DNA of 59,432 nt from assembly GCA_964556165.1 (NCBI GenBank), contig CAZKVH010000008.1:1-59432 (forward strand), read 5' to 3'. The position numbers and the translations under genes were made by a program. Origin of the DNA: JAQVEM01 sp964556165 (GTDB taxonomy: Bacteria; Actinomycetota; Humimicrobiia; Humimicrobiales; Humimicrobiaceae). Within the stretch, counting starts at the first letter, position 1, and each line of letters opens with the position of its first letter. Positions 17,683 to 27,150 of this stretch are shown here, piece after piece. Under the pieces are notes generated by a model. It was not told where the DNA came from, did not search any database, and saw only the letters and a list, made by a program, of their open reading frames with translations.

Positions 17683-18726
17683 CTATCTTACCTTTTTAGT
17701 AGATTCCCTGATTATAAATTCAACAGGAACAGTATTGTAACTAATCGAACCTACGCCATTCTCAATAAAACTAATTAAATTACCTGTTGCTGCAGATGCC
17801 ATCTCGATAATAGGACTCCTGACGGTTGTAAGGGATGGTGACATATAACTTGCAACTTTTATATCATCAAAACCAACAATAGAAATATCTTCTGGAATCT
17901 TAATATTCATTTTTCTTATAGCTTTCATGGCTCCCAGAACCATTGTATCATTAGACGAAAAAATAGCTGTTATCTGACCTTTGTTACCGTTTTCTAAAAG
18001 CTTATTTGCACAGTCAAATCCACCAGCTTCAGTAAAGTCACCGTAAGCCAGATATTCTTTCTTCACTTCCAGATTGGCTTCATCCATCGCTTTTTTGTAT
18101 CCTTCAAGACGCTTGATACCTGAATATTTATTCATATCCCCGCAAATATGAGCTATTCTTTTATGGCCGTAATCTATCAAATGTTTTGTAGCAATGTATG
18201 CACCTTTACAATTATCAGAGTTAACAATAATATAATTCTTTATTTTCCTATTTTTAATTTTTTCCTGGTCTATTATGGCTATTTTATAACCATTCTCAAT
18301 AAGTTCCAGAATCTCTTTTGAATTATTATTGGCACCTAAAAAAATCCCGCCGGATAATATCTTACTATTAAAAAGATCCCTTATTTTTTTAAAGTCATTA
18401 TTATCGTTTATTATTGAAACCAGTACGTTATATCCAAATTTATCCGCGTAATCAATTATCGCCGCTTCAAATGGAGAAATATATACATTACGGAATACCC
18501 TGAAATCTTCATCACCAAGTCTTATATTTGCTATGAAAATACCTATAATTTTACTGATTTTACCGGCAAGTGCCTGTGCTGAAGCGTGGGGTACATAGCC
18601 GTATTTCTTAATTACCTCTTCTACTTTTTCTTTTGTCTCAGGTGCTACATTGCTATAGTTATTTATTACACGCGAAACAGTACTTCTCGAAACACCGGCT
18701 AATTTTGCTATTTCTTTGCTATACAT
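17683..18726 (-). CDS. LacI-family transcriptional regulator
   Basis: A 347-residue repressor-type protein. The N-terminus is a LacI helix-turn-helix (SKEIAKLAGVSRSTVSRVINN), with hinge helix region YVPHASAQALAGKISKIIG around residue 45-63. A periplasmic-binding-protein-like sensor domain follows (IFSSNDTMVLGAMKAI, ISIVGFDDIKVASYMSPSLTTV). It contains its own operator-like site 17-32 bases upstream of the ATG and probably autoregulates. Matching sites in front of the sugar transporter and cellobiose phosphorylase genes define a small predicted regulon. The inducer is likely a beta-glucoside or beta-mannoside; that is inferred from neighbours. Confidence 0.9.
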   Translation of the reverse strand: MYSKEIAKLAGVSRSTVSRVINNYSNVAPETKEKVEEVIKKYGYVPHASAQALAGKISKIIGIFIANIRLGDEDFRVFRNVYISPFEAAIIDYADKFGYNVLVSIINDNNDFKKIRDLFNSKILSGGIFLGANNNSKEILELIENGYKIAIIDQEKIKNRKIKNYIIVNSDNCKGAYIATKHLIDYGHKRIAHICGDMNKYSGIKRLEGYKKAMDEANLEVKKEYLAYGDFTEAGGFDCANKLLENGNKGQITAIFSSNDTMVLGAMKAIRKMNIKIPEDISIVGFDDIKVASYMSPSLTTVRSPIIEMASAATGNLISFIENGVGSISYNTVPVEFIIRESTKKVR

Positions 18727-18742
18727 ATAAATCTATTAAATC

Positions 18743-18758
18743 ATAAACACGCGTTTAA
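18743..18758 (-). promoter_or_regulatory. Autoregulatory LacI-type operator
   Basis: ATAAAC (18743-18748), ACGC, GTTTAA (18753-18758): near-perfect arms around a CG centre, downstream of the predicted -10 box of the regulator gene and just before its start codon. The flanking AAATATTTGAC repeats the context of the site at 17563-17585, giving about 25 shared bases with one mismatch. Confidence 0.7.
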
Positions 18759-18771
18759 ATATTTGACTACC

Positions 18772-18801
18772 ATTTTACAACAGGTTTTTTCTTATAGTCA
18801 A
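18772..18801 (-). promoter_or_regulatory. Promoter of the LacI-family gene
   Basis: On the minus strand: -35 TTGACT (18801-18796), an 18-base spacer, -10 TAAAAT (18777-18772). Hexamers and parts of the spacer match the transporter promoter at 4956-4984. The operator lies 14 bases downstream of the -10 box. Confidence 0.65.
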
Positions 18802-18931
18802 GTATATATATTGTGGCCTTAATTTCTACCTCGCAACATTGAATAAACTATGTACGCATGTTCGAAGGCTGCCCTTTCTTAAATTTAGCTTTATTAGGAT
18901 TAACTTGATTTTATTAATAAAATCAAAAAAA

Positions 18932-20029
18932 TTATACAAAAGCCTTCTCTGTCTCTTTATCAAATATATGCATATTATCAACATTCACATATAGTTTAGA
19001 TTCATTACCACTTACATATTTTGAATCGGAGTTGACTCTTGCTGTAACCAGTACCCCATCAATATCAACATATAAATAAATCTCAGCTCCCATAGGCTCT
19101 CTGACCTCAACATTGGCAGTAATTGTATTTTCAGCTGATGTATCCTGGACAAAATTACTATCCTCAAGATCCTCCGGTCTGACCCCTATTACTACTTCTT
19201 TTCCAACAAGATTATTATCCTTAATCACTTTCTTAGTCTTGTCAGATGTCCCGAGCTCAAAAACCTTTCCTTTAAATGTCATATCATTAGTTACAGTAGC
19301 ATCCAGGAAATTCATTGCAGGACTTCCTATGAACCCTGCCACAAACATATTATTTGGATAATCGTATACTTCCTGGGGAGTCCCTATTTGCTGGATCAAT
19401 CCATCTTTTATTATTATTATCCTATCAGCCATAGTCATTGCTTCAGTCTGGTCATGTGTTACATAAATTATAGTAGCTTGAAGTCGCTCATGAAGCTTCG
19501 CAATTTCCGTTCTCATCTGCACTCTTAGCTTTGCGTCAAGATTTGACAGAGGTTCATCCATCAGGAACACTTTAGGGTTCCTTACAATTGCTCTGCCAAG
19601 TGCGACTCTCTGTCTCTGACCTCCTGAAAGCTGCTTTGGCTTCCTTTTAAGAAGTTCATCGATTTTTAATATCTTTGCTGCTTCATTAACTCTTCTTTCA
19701 ATTTCTACCCTAGGAGTCTTCCTGAGCTTTAACCCAAATGCCATATTGTCATAAACGTTCATATGAGGATATAATGCGTAATTTTGAAAAACCATGGCTA
19801 TATCTCTATCCTTGGGAGGAACGCCATTCACTAACCTGTCTCCAATGTAAATCTCACCTTCTGTCACGTCTTCCAGTCCGGCTACCATACGTAGTGTGGT
19901 AGTTTTACCACAACCCGAAGGGCCAACAAGCACCACAAATTCTTTATCCTCTATCGTGCCATTGATGTTATTCACAGCTACTACGTCCTCAAACTTTTTG
20001 GTTAGATTCTTTAGAACAACCTTTGCCAT
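18932..20029 (-). CDS. Carbohydrate ABC transporter ATPase (MsmK/UgpC/MalK type)
   Basis: A 365-residue ATPase of the CUT1 sugar-importer type: Walker A GPSGCGKTT, Q-loop MVFQNYALYPHM, signature LSGGQRQRVALGRA, Walker B VFLMDEPLSNLDA, switch YVTHDQTEAMTMA. A C-terminal OB-type regulatory domain follows from about residue 240 (GVRPEDLED near 285). GGAGAA precedes the ATG. No CUT1 permease or binding protein is nearby, so it probably serves one or several transporters encoded elsewhere, as MsmK does in Gram-positive bacteria. It stands alone, with gaps of 205 and 113 bases to its neighbours. Confidence 0.92.
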   Translation of the reverse strand: MAKVVLKNLTKKFEDVVAVNNINGTIEDKEFVVLVGPSGCGKTTTLRMVAGLEDVTEGEIYIGDRLVNGVPPKDRDIAMVFQNYALYPHMNVYDNMAFGLKLRKTPRVEIERRVNEAAKILKIDELLKRKPKQLSGGQRQRVALGRAIVRNPKVFLMDEPLSNLDAKLRVQMRTEIAKLHERLQATIIYVTHDQTEAMTMADRIIIIKDGLIQQIGTPQEVYDYPNNMFVAGFIGSPAMNFLDATVTNDMTFKGKVFELGTSDKTKKVIKDNNLVGKEVVIGVRPEDLEDSNFVQDTSAENTITANVEVREPMGAEIYLYVDIDGVLVTARVNSDSKYVSGNESKLYVNVDNMHIFDKETEKAFV

Positions 20030-20142
20030 TTTTTCTCCTTTTTTAATTAATTCACAATTTAAAAACTAATTATAAAATAAAAAAAAATTACTTTCTACCG
20101 GGAATATTAAAGCCCACAATTTTAATTACCATTTTCTTCAGA

Positions 20143-21255
20143 TTAAAATTTTACTTTTCCATATACTTCATTAAAAATTCTTACAAACTTTTTCAAAAAA
20201 ATCTTATTTATATATGGCAAACCCATAGTCACCCTGGTATACCCCGGTATCCCTAGATTTATGCCCGGCCTCACTATAAACCCGTCCCTCAGAAGCCTTT
20301 CTATAATTATATCACTTTGCTCACCGGTTTTTATTAATATAAAATTAGCATAGGACCTGACAAATTCTATTCTATTTTCATTTAAAATTTTATAGTACCT
20401 GTTTTTCTCTTCATCGACTATACTCCTGATTTTATTTACATAAGATTCATTCTCCAGAGCTTTTATAGCAGCTTTCTGCGCAATAAAACTCACATTAAAA
20501 GGCAGCCTGACTTTATTCAGAACGGAAATAACGTTATTGTCCGAAATTCCATAGCCAATCCTCAGTCCTGCAAGCCCATAAACTTTTGAAAAAGTCCTTA
20601 ATACTACAAGATTTTTATATCTGGAAATATAACTTATAGTATCAATTTTATCCTCTTCATTCATATATTCACCATAAGCTTCATCCATAACTACCAGCAC
20701 ATCCCTGTTAACATTTCCCATAATATAATCAAATTCTGAAGAGCTGAGTTTACTGCCCGTCGGGTTATGTGGATTTGTAAGAAACAATATCTTTGTTTTG
20801 CTATTCATAGCTTTTACCAATTCCTCAACATCCTGACGTAATTGTTTTAACCCGACCTTTACAACCATTCCATTACACTTCAGGGTCGACTTTTCGTAAA
20901 TTAAAAAAGTAGGGTCTGCTATTACAATATTATCCCCGGCTTCAATAAAACTATCGCATATCATCTCTATTATCTGGTCGGTACCATTACCTATTATTAT
21001 CGAATCAATATCTATATTAAATTTTTCGCTGATTTTCTTTCTTATTTCAACGCAACTGCTATCCGGGTAATATTTAATATCATTTAAATTCTTACGAATT
21101 TCTTTAATCACGCTGTAATCAGGCCCAAACAGACTTTCATTGGACGCTAATTTATAAACTTTCTTAAGATTATACTTCTCTTTTATCTCATCTATGGTTC
21201 TACCAGGAATATATTCCGGCAATTCCATAATATATTTTTTAATATTAAAACCCAT
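20143..21255 (-). CDS. hisC: Histidinol-phosphate aminotransferase
   Basis: A 370-residue class II PLP aminotransferase that transfers an amino group from glutamate to imidazole-acetol phosphate in histidine synthesis. It shows YIPGRTIDEIKEKY, KLASNESLFGP, NPHNPTG and the PLP lysine in RTFSKVYGLAGLRIGYG. I use the ATG at 21255, nine bases after AGGTG; a GTG at 21267 is part of that ribosome site. It follows hisD by 12 bases on the same strand, and together they form a two-gene fragment of the his pathway. The other his genes are not in this window. Confidence 0.9.
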   Translation of the reverse strand: MGFNIKKYIMELPEYIPGRTIDEIKEKYNLKKVYKLASNESLFGPDYSVIKEIRKNLNDIKYYPDSSCVEIRKKISEKFNIDIDSIIIGNGTDQIIEMICDSFIEAGDNIVIADPTFLIYEKSTLKCNGMVVKVGLKQLRQDVEELVKAMNSKTKILFLTNPHNPTGSKLSSSEFDYIMGNVNRDVLVVMDEAYGEYMNEEDKIDTISYISRYKNLVVLRTFSKVYGLAGLRIGYGISDNNVISVLNKVRLPFNVSFIAQKAAIKALENESYVNKIRSIVDEEKNRYYKILNENRIEFVRSYANFILIKTGEQSDIIIERLLRDGFIVRPGINLGIPGYTRVTMGLPYINKIFLKKFVRIFNEVYGKVKF

Positions 21256-21267
21256 AATTTTTAGCAC

Positions 21268-22608
21268 CTATTCCCTGAATCTAATCCTTACAGAGTAGCC
21301 GTGTGCAAATAACCTCTCGAATTCTGATAATGTCTCAATAAATTCTGCCTCTTTTTTTAAAGCATTTTTTTTATATAAGGTAACACTGCTCCTCTTCAAA
21401 AAATCACTAACTCCAAGAGGTGATGAAAATCTTGCATTACCCTTTGTAGGGATAACATGGTCAGTCCCGCCTATATAATCGCCAACTGCTACAGGGCTGT
21501 GCTCTCCTATAAATATAGCACCGGCGTTCTTTATTCGTCTCAGAATCCTTTTTGGGTCTTCTGTCATTATTTCAAGATGCTCTGGGGCTATCATGTTACA
21601 AATTTTTATAAGCCAGTCTTTTTCCTTATGATAAATAATTTTGCAATTCCTTTTAAGTGACTTTAATATAACACTTATATTAATTTTACTCCCGTAATCT
21701 TTCTTAAGTAAATCAAGATGTCTGTAAATATTCTCTATCGTTTCCCTGGCTATCTTTATGCTGTCAGTCAACAATATACTTATCGAATCAGGGTCATGTT
21801 CTGCCTGCGCAATAAGGTCAGCTGCAATTAAACTGCTACTTGAAGAACCATCTGCTATTACAGCTATTTCACTCGGTCCTGCCAGGCTATCAATCCCCAC
21901 ATCACCAAAAACTTTCTTTTTGGCGGAGGCAACATAAATATTACCCGGACCCACAATCTTATCTACCCTCCTTATGCTATTTGTTCCGTATGCAAGAACT
22001 GCTATTGCCTGGGCACCGCCGATCTTATAAATCTCCCTGATGCCAAATTTCCTGCATAGATATAAAAGAACCTCATTCAAACTGCCGTCCGGCATAGGCG
22101 GGGTGCATATAACAATTTCCTTTACCCCGGCTATTAATGCCGGTATTACCGTCATAAGAACGGAAGATGGATATATATATCTTCCTCCTGGAATATATAT
22201 CCCTGCCCTTTCAATTGGAAGAGTTATCTGTCCCAGTTCTTTACCTTTTTCAGGTTTTATCATCCAGGAGCCTGCTTCCCTTTCCATCTGAGAGGCGTGA
22301 TACTTCCTAATATTCTCAGAGCTAACATCCAGCGCTTCAACAAGCAGGGGGAAGTTCTTTTTAAACCTGGCTGCAGCAGATTTAATCTCTTTTTCTTTTA
22401 CTTTAAGATCATCTATGCATTTAGCCCTGTAATTATCAAATTTCTCAGAATATTTTAAGACAGCTATGTCTCCCCTGGTTTTTATCTCTTTTAATATCTC
22501 ATCTACTGTTTCTTCTATTGAGGGAGGCATTTTAAAACCCTTTTTTACATAAGCATAAATATCTTCGGGTTTTTCAGGCTTTTCAATTTTTAAGAAATTA
22601 TAGCTCAT
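21268..22608 (-). CDS. hisD: Histidinol dehydrogenase
   Basis: A 446-residue zinc enzyme oxidising L-histidinol to L-histidine in two NAD steps. Family blocks are present: GPGNIYVASAKKKVFGDVGID, AGPSEIAVIAD, IAQAEHDPDS and GAIFIGEHSPVAVGDYIGG, followed by GTDHVIPT. The frame is open to 22674, but the natural start is MSYNFLKIEK at 22608, with AAAGG about 10 bases upstream. It is divergent from queH with an 88-base shared promoter region and leads into hisC. Confidence 0.92.
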   Translation of the reverse strand: MSYNFLKIEKPEKPEDIYAYVKKGFKMPPSIEETVDEILKEIKTRGDIAVLKYSEKFDNYRAKCIDDLKVKEKEIKSAAARFKKNFPLLVEALDVSSENIRKYHASQMEREAGSWMIKPEKGKELGQITLPIERAGIYIPGGRYIYPSSVLMTVIPALIAGVKEIVICTPPMPDGSLNEVLLYLCRKFGIREIYKIGGAQAIAVLAYGTNSIRRVDKIVGPGNIYVASAKKKVFGDVGIDSLAGPSEIAVIADGSSSSSLIAADLIAQAEHDPDSISILLTDSIKIARETIENIYRHLDLLKKDYGSKINISVILKSLKRNCKIIYHKEKDWLIKICNMIAPEHLEIMTEDPKRILRRIKNAGAIFIGEHSPVAVGDYIGGTDHVIPTKGNARFSSPLGVSDFLKRSSVTLYKKNALKKEAEFIETLSEFERLFAHGYSVRIRFRE

Positions 22609-22696
22609 CAAAAAAAGACCTTTGATACTTTTAGATGTTTTTATTAATATACCTAAAGAATATAAAATTGGCAAAACAAAATTAAACCCGGGGAAT

Positions 22697-23254
22697 ATGT
22701 CAGAAAAAATAAATCAAAAACCAGAAATCCTCCTTCACGTATGTTGCGGAACATGCTCGCTTCACCCTTATTTTTTCTTAAAAGAAGATTTTAACGTAAC
22801 GTTTTTTTTCTATAACCCGAATATACATCCACCAAAAGAATATATTAAAAGGCTGGAAGGTGTAAAAACAGTTTCCAGGATCTTCTCTATCCCTCTAATA
22901 ATTGGTGAATACGAAGCTAAAGAATGGTTTCAGTTAACTAAAGACCTTAAAGATGAGCCGGAAGGTGGAATGAGATGTCCTGTATGTTTTAAAATGTGGC
23001 TGGAAAAAACTGCGGAAAAAGCAAAAAAACTCGGATTTGATTTTTTTGGTACCACGCTTACTGTAAGCCCTCATAAAAATCAGAATTCCATAAACTCTAT
23101 AGGGCTGGAAATAGAAACTTTAGAAAAAATTAATTTCTTCCAGGCAGATTTCAAGAAAAAAGATGGATTTAAAAAAACTGTTCGGCTGAGTAAGGAATTA
23201 AACCTCTACAGACAAAATTATTGTGGCTGTGTATATAGCAAAAGAGAATTATGA
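22697..23254 (+). CDS. queH: Epoxyqueuosine reductase QueH
   Basis: A 185-residue protein of the QueH (formerly DUF208) family, the non-cobalamin enzyme that reduces epoxyqueuosine to queuosine in tRNA. The cysteine motifs are clear: LLHVCCGTCSLHP at the N-terminus, MRCPVCFKMWLEKTA in the middle and YRQNYCGCVYS at the C-terminus, which ligate a 4Fe-4S cluster and a second metal site. The frame is open from 22622, but family alignment favours MSEKINQKPEILLH at 22697. It is divergent from hisD and convergent with lgt. Confidence 0.9.
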   Translation: MSEKINQKPEILLHVCCGTCSLHPYFFLKEDFNVTFFFYNPNIHPPKEYIKRLEGVKTVSRIFSIPLIIGEYEAKEWFQLTKDLKDEPEGGMRCPVCFKMWLEKTAEKAKKLGFDFFGTTLTVSPHKNQNSINSIGLEIETLEKINFFQADFKKKDGFKKTVRLSKELNLYRQNYCGCVYSKREL

Positions 23255-23357
23255 AATATTATAAGAATAAATTAAAATAATAACTATTTAAATTATCAGG
23301 CAACAGTACAGATTTTATAAATAGAACCCGGAGTACCAGACAATATAAATATTCTTT

Positions 23358-24179
23358 TTAAATATCCTTTTCTAACCGTTTTCTTTCACTGAATTTTTTG
23401 GTCACATAATTTGCTATAAGCATAGCAGCTGCTATTGTTATTATATTAATAAGATACACGACCTTGACTTCACCAAAAGGTGTACTAAAAGAAGTGCTGT
23501 CAATGCGATAATATTCGATAACTGTTCTGTATATGGAGTATATGCCAAGATACATAGAAAGTATCAAGCCATAGGGAATTTTTCCTGGCCTTTTCTTATA
23601 ATATACATGCATTAACACTAAAAATATAAACAGTAAAAAGTTAGCTATAGATTCGTATAAAAATGTGGGATGAAAATAACTATAGCTTGAATAATCATAA
23701 GGCCTGTTCGCAGGTTCTATATAAATTGCCCAGGGAAGATCTGTCGGTTTGCCAAAAGCTTCCTGGTTAAAGAAATTACCCCATCTGCCTATAGCCTGCC
23801 CCAGTACTAATCCCGGAGAAGCTATATCAGCCAATAACCAGAAATCAAGTTTTCTTACCTTACAGAATATTATAAGAGTTAGAACTCCACCCAGTATAGC
23901 TCCCTGAATTGCCTGCCCACCTCTTCGCAGGGCAAGAATATAAAGAGGATGCTGTGCATAATAAGACCAGTTTACTACGACATGAAGCAATCTTGCGCCT
24001 ATAATTGAAAATATTATAGCAAAGGGCGCAAAATTAAGAATCTCTTCTCTTTTCACTCCCCTATAGCCCGCCAGAAAGTACGCTACTGCAAAACCTAATA
24101 TCAAAGAGAAGGAAGTCAATATTCCATACCATCTTATTTCAAATCCATAAATGTTAAAAGCAATCGGGTCTACGTACAA
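23358..24179 (-). CDS. lgt: Prolipoprotein diacylglyceryl transferase
   Basis: A 273-residue membrane enzyme attaching diacylglycerol to the lipobox cysteine of prolipoproteins. Seven hydrophobic segments and the signature GRWGNFFNQEAFG (about 130-142) are present, as is RWYGI near the N-terminus. The start is TTG, four to five bases after AGGAGG, and the sequence opens YVDPIAFNIYGFEIRWYG. It acts on several lipoproteins in this window (5095, 37854, 42591). It converges on queH. Confidence 0.93.
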   Translation of the reverse strand: MYVDPIAFNIYGFEIRWYGILTSFSLILGFAVAYFLAGYRGVKREEILNFAPFAIIFSIIGARLLHVVVNWSYYAQHPLYILALRRGGQAIQGAILGGVLTLIIFCKVRKLDFWLLADIASPGLVLGQAIGRWGNFFNQEAFGKPTDLPWAIYIEPANRPYDYSSYSYFHPTFLYESIANFLLFIFLVLMHVYYKKRPGKIPYGLILSMYLGIYSIYRTVIEYYRIDSTSFSTPFGEVKVVYLINIITIAAAMLIANYVTKKFSERKRLEKDI

Positions 24180-24480
24180 ATGTCCTCCTTAAAATAAATT
24201 TCGTATTATCTAATGTTATAATAAATATGTAAAATTTTAACACAAATAGAAATAAAAACTTAACTAAAATTTAATTTTATTTTAAAAGCAGTCAGGCAAA
24301 TAAAAGCCGGATTCTTTAGATTTATCTGATATTAATAGAAAGGTACATTCTATCTTTTAATGGTACGGGTTAGTTGCAACTACTTTTAATTATTTATGAT
24401 AAACGGAGGATTTTTCATCTGCCTGGCAGATAATAAAAATATCATGCTACATAAACTGATACCAATGCTACCCTCTACAT
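24180..24480. other. Intergenic region with one palindrome
   Basis: No gene seen. It holds the lgt upstream region (right of 24180) and the tail of the korAB transcript. The one clear structure is a palindrome, ATCTGCC (24417-24423), T, GGCAGAT (24425-24431), too tight a loop for a classical terminator and without a long U run on the minus strand. Its role is unknown. Confidence 0.5.
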
Positions 24481-25371
24481 TTAGTAATATCTGTTCAGCA
24501 ACCTATTAATATCTATGTCTGTTATTATCTGATCAACCAGTGTTTTTCTTTCTATCTGTTTTAACTCTTCTTCATAAGGTGTCTTTTCTACCTGGTAAAA
24601 AATCCCGGTTGGTATTTTATCCTCTTCCATTGAGGTTTTGATTGCCCCGCTTAAATCCTTTCTATCATAATCTTTAATTTCGTCCAGCCTTTTTATTCTC
24701 TCCCTGTAAAATTTATGGGTATTTTTCTTATCAAAAGTTATGCATGGCTGGAGAACATCTATAAATGCAAATCCCCTGTGTTTTATTGCTTTTTTTATTA
24801 TCTCCGTTAGTTGTATTACATCACCTGTGAAACCCCTTGCCACAAAAGTTGCTCCGGACGCCAGGGCAAGCAAAACAGGATTAACAGGCATTTCCACAAC
24901 ACCTGAAGGAGTTGACTTTGTTTTTAATCCTCTATCACTGGTAGGAGCAGCCTGACCACTTGTAAGACCAAAAATTTTATTATCACTCATTATATATGTT
25001 ATATTTATATTTCTCCTGCATGTATGTATAAAATGATTTACACCAGCCCCAACACCATCACCATCACCACTTACAGCTATCACATTTAATTTATGATTTG
25101 CAAGTTTAACACCTGTAGCTACGGGAAGAGCTCTTCCATGCAATGCATGAAAAGCATATGTTTTTATAAAATTTATACCATTACCTGAACATCCAACTCC
25201 ATATACTATCAAAATTTCATGGGGCATCAAATTTAGACTTACAAAAGCTTTCTTAAGCGAATCCCATATCCCGTAGTCTCCGCACCCATGACACCAGTTC
25301 GGTCTAATCCCTGTATTAAAGTCCGATGGTTTTAAATTATATCTCCTTCTTTTTGATTTACTTTTAGCCAT
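24481..25371 (-). CDS. korB: 2-oxoacid:ferredoxin oxidoreductase, beta subunit
   Basis: A 296-residue thiamin-diphosphate-binding beta subunit. The TPP/Mg motif is GDGDGVGAGVNHFIH followed by MSDNKIFGLTSGQ. Cysteines of the 4Fe-4S site are WCHGCGDYG (Cys27, Cys30), GVGCSG (Cys61) and LQPCITF near residue 210. It converts a 2-oxoacid plus CoA to acyl-CoA, CO2 and reduced ferredoxin (reversible). The overall form is closest to the two-subunit 2-oxoglutarate type, but pyruvate or another oxoacid is possible. It lies 45 bases downstream of the alpha subunit gene, and AAGGAG precedes the ATG. Confidence 0.9.
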   Translation of the reverse strand: MAKSKSKRRRYNLKPSDFNTGIRPNWCHGCGDYGIWDSLKKAFVSLNLMPHEILIVYGVGCSGNGINFIKTYAFHALHGRALPVATGVKLANHKLNVIAVSGDGDGVGAGVNHFIHTCRRNINITYIMSDNKIFGLTSGQAAPTSDRGLKTKSTPSGVVEMPVNPVLLALASGATFVARGFTGDVIQLTEIIKKAIKHRGFAFIDVLQPCITFDKKNTHKFYRERIKRLDEIKDYDRKDLSGAIKTSMEEDKIPTGIFYQVEKTPYEEELKQIERKTLVDQIITDIDINRLLNRYY

Positions 25372-25416
25372 AATCTCCTTACCGGATTTCTTTAAAAAAA
25401 TTATTCAATTTAATTC

Positions 25417-27150
25417 TTACTCTATTTTTTCAATACTGCTAACAATCTCCTCTGGTAAGAATTGTCTTCCACTGTATTTTAATATTTTGTTTTTAATTTT
25501 ATAACCTGTGCACATCGTTATAATTTTCGCTAATTGTGAAGTCTTATTATTCTCAACTATTATATTTTTATTGGTTCCACTCAAAATTCCGCTCACGACT
25601 TCCTCATCAAAAGGATATAAATAGGTAAAATGTACAAAGTTAACTTTTTTTTCTTTCTGGTCCAGCACATTCATAGCCTCAAGAATTGGGCCCTTGCATG
25701 AGCCCCAGCTCCAGATTGTCATCTCTGCATCAGTAGGCCCGTATATTCTTGGTGGAGGGATTTCCTCAATTAACCTTTCCATTTTTCTGAATCTCTTATC
25801 AACCATAGCCCTCCTGTTATGGGAACTATCATCGGAATAGCCGTACCTATCGTGTTCATCACTATTAGCAATAAAAATTCCGCCTTCCACCCCTGGAATT
25901 GTCCTCGGAGAAACTCCGTCATCGGTATCAAGATAACGCGCGTATTCACTATCCAGATCCCTGCTTTCTGTAACCAATTTTCCTCTGTCCACTGTTATAT
26001 TCTTGAAGTCAAATTTATCGTATGAGAAATGACTTTCCGATAAGTATTTATCCATCATCAGGATAACAGGTATCTGGTATTTCTCTGCAAGATTAAATGC
26101 CTTCCCGGTAAGATAAAAACACTCCTCGGGGTCCCCCGGTGCAAGTATTACCTTTAAAAATTCCCCGTGCGATGCATTAGTTGCAAATAATAAATCACCC
26201 TGCTCTGTCCATGTAGGAAGACCTGTAGCCGGGGCAGGTCTCTGGCACAATACAATAACAATCGGTGTCTCGGTCATAGCCGCACTCCCTATCCCCTCAC
26301 TCATAAGAGAAAAACCATTTCCGGATGTTGCAGCCATTGCCCTGACTCCAGCAAAAGAAGCCCCGAGCACCATATTAATTACTGCTAGATCATCCTCGGC
26401 ATGTTTGGTTACAATATTGTAATCGCTTTCTACTGAAGCAAATGAATGCAATATTGAAGAAGCAGGAGTAGCAGGGTAAGCTGCATAAAATTTACATCCA
26501 GACCTTACAGCTCCTAAAAATACCGAGTCATTTCCGCTTATAAGAATTTTGCCTGAGGGTTTTACGATCTCCAGTTCATAAGCATTTATCTTTAATCTCT
26601 CTTTTATATACTTATAACCCAGCTCAGCAAGCTTAATATTCAAATTTACAATTTCAAACCCTTTCTGGCCGAAAGTATCTTTAATTACGTTTTTTAGCAT
26701 TTCCAGGTCATAATTTAAGAGAGCCAGAGAAGCTCCGAGAGAGATACTGCTCATCATAAAAACCGGAGCTTTTAATTCGGAAATCATTCTGTAAAATGGC
26801 AATACAATATAATTAATATCTCTCCTGGCTTTCTTAAATTCATCAATATCCAGACTTCTGTCGTCATAAATAATGTATCCCCCATACATTACTTCGTCCT
26901 GATGGAGCTCAATAGATTCCCTGTTTAAAGCCACGAGAATATTGATACTTTTATTAATAGAAAATATTTCATTGGAACTTATTCTTGAAGTATATGTACT
27001 ATGGCCGCCCTTTATTAGAGAGGGATATTCATTATTATCAATAACAAAGTAACCTTTTTTAGAAAATACCTTCGATAAAATTAAACCAGCACTAAGTATC
27101 CCATAACCGGCTTCCCCACTTAATTTCCAGCTAACATTGGAGACCTTCAT
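25417..27150 (-). CDS. korA: 2-oxoacid:ferredoxin oxidoreductase, fused gamma-alpha subunit
   Basis: A 577-residue subunit with a gamma domain first (about 1-185; SGEAGYGILSAGLILSKVF, YPSLIKGGHSTYTSRIS) and an alpha pyrimidine-binding domain after (about 195-577; GCKFYAAYPATPASSILHS, MAATSGNGFSLMSEG, PIVIVLCQRPAPATGLPTW). The fused order matches 2-oxoglutarate and related oxidoreductases of anaerobes. I start at the ATG at 27150 (MKVSNVSWKLSGEAG) because the upstream TTG lies inside the GAGGAG ribosome site. No separate ferredoxin-like delta subunit is nearby. Confidence 0.9.
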   Translation of the reverse strand: MKVSNVSWKLSGEAGYGILSAGLILSKVFSKKGYFVIDNNEYPSLIKGGHSTYTSRISSNEIFSINKSINILVALNRESIELHQDEVMYGGYIIYDDRSLDIDEFKKARRDINYIVLPFYRMISELKAPVFMMSSISLGASLALLNYDLEMLKNVIKDTFGQKGFEIVNLNIKLAELGYKYIKERLKINAYELEIVKPSGKILISGNDSVFLGAVRSGCKFYAAYPATPASSILHSFASVESDYNIVTKHAEDDLAVINMVLGASFAGVRAMAATSGNGFSLMSEGIGSAAMTETPIVIVLCQRPAPATGLPTWTEQGDLLFATNASHGEFLKVILAPGDPEECFYLTGKAFNLAEKYQIPVILMMDKYLSESHFSYDKFDFKNITVDRGKLVTESRDLDSEYARYLDTDDGVSPRTIPGVEGGIFIANSDEHDRYGYSDDSSHNRRAMVDKRFRKMERLIEEIPPPRIYGPTDAEMTIWSWGSCKGPILEAMNVLDQKEKKVNFVHFTYLYPFDEEVVSGILSGTNKNIIVENNKTSQLAKIITMCTGYKIKNKILKYSGRQFLPEEIVSSIEKIE

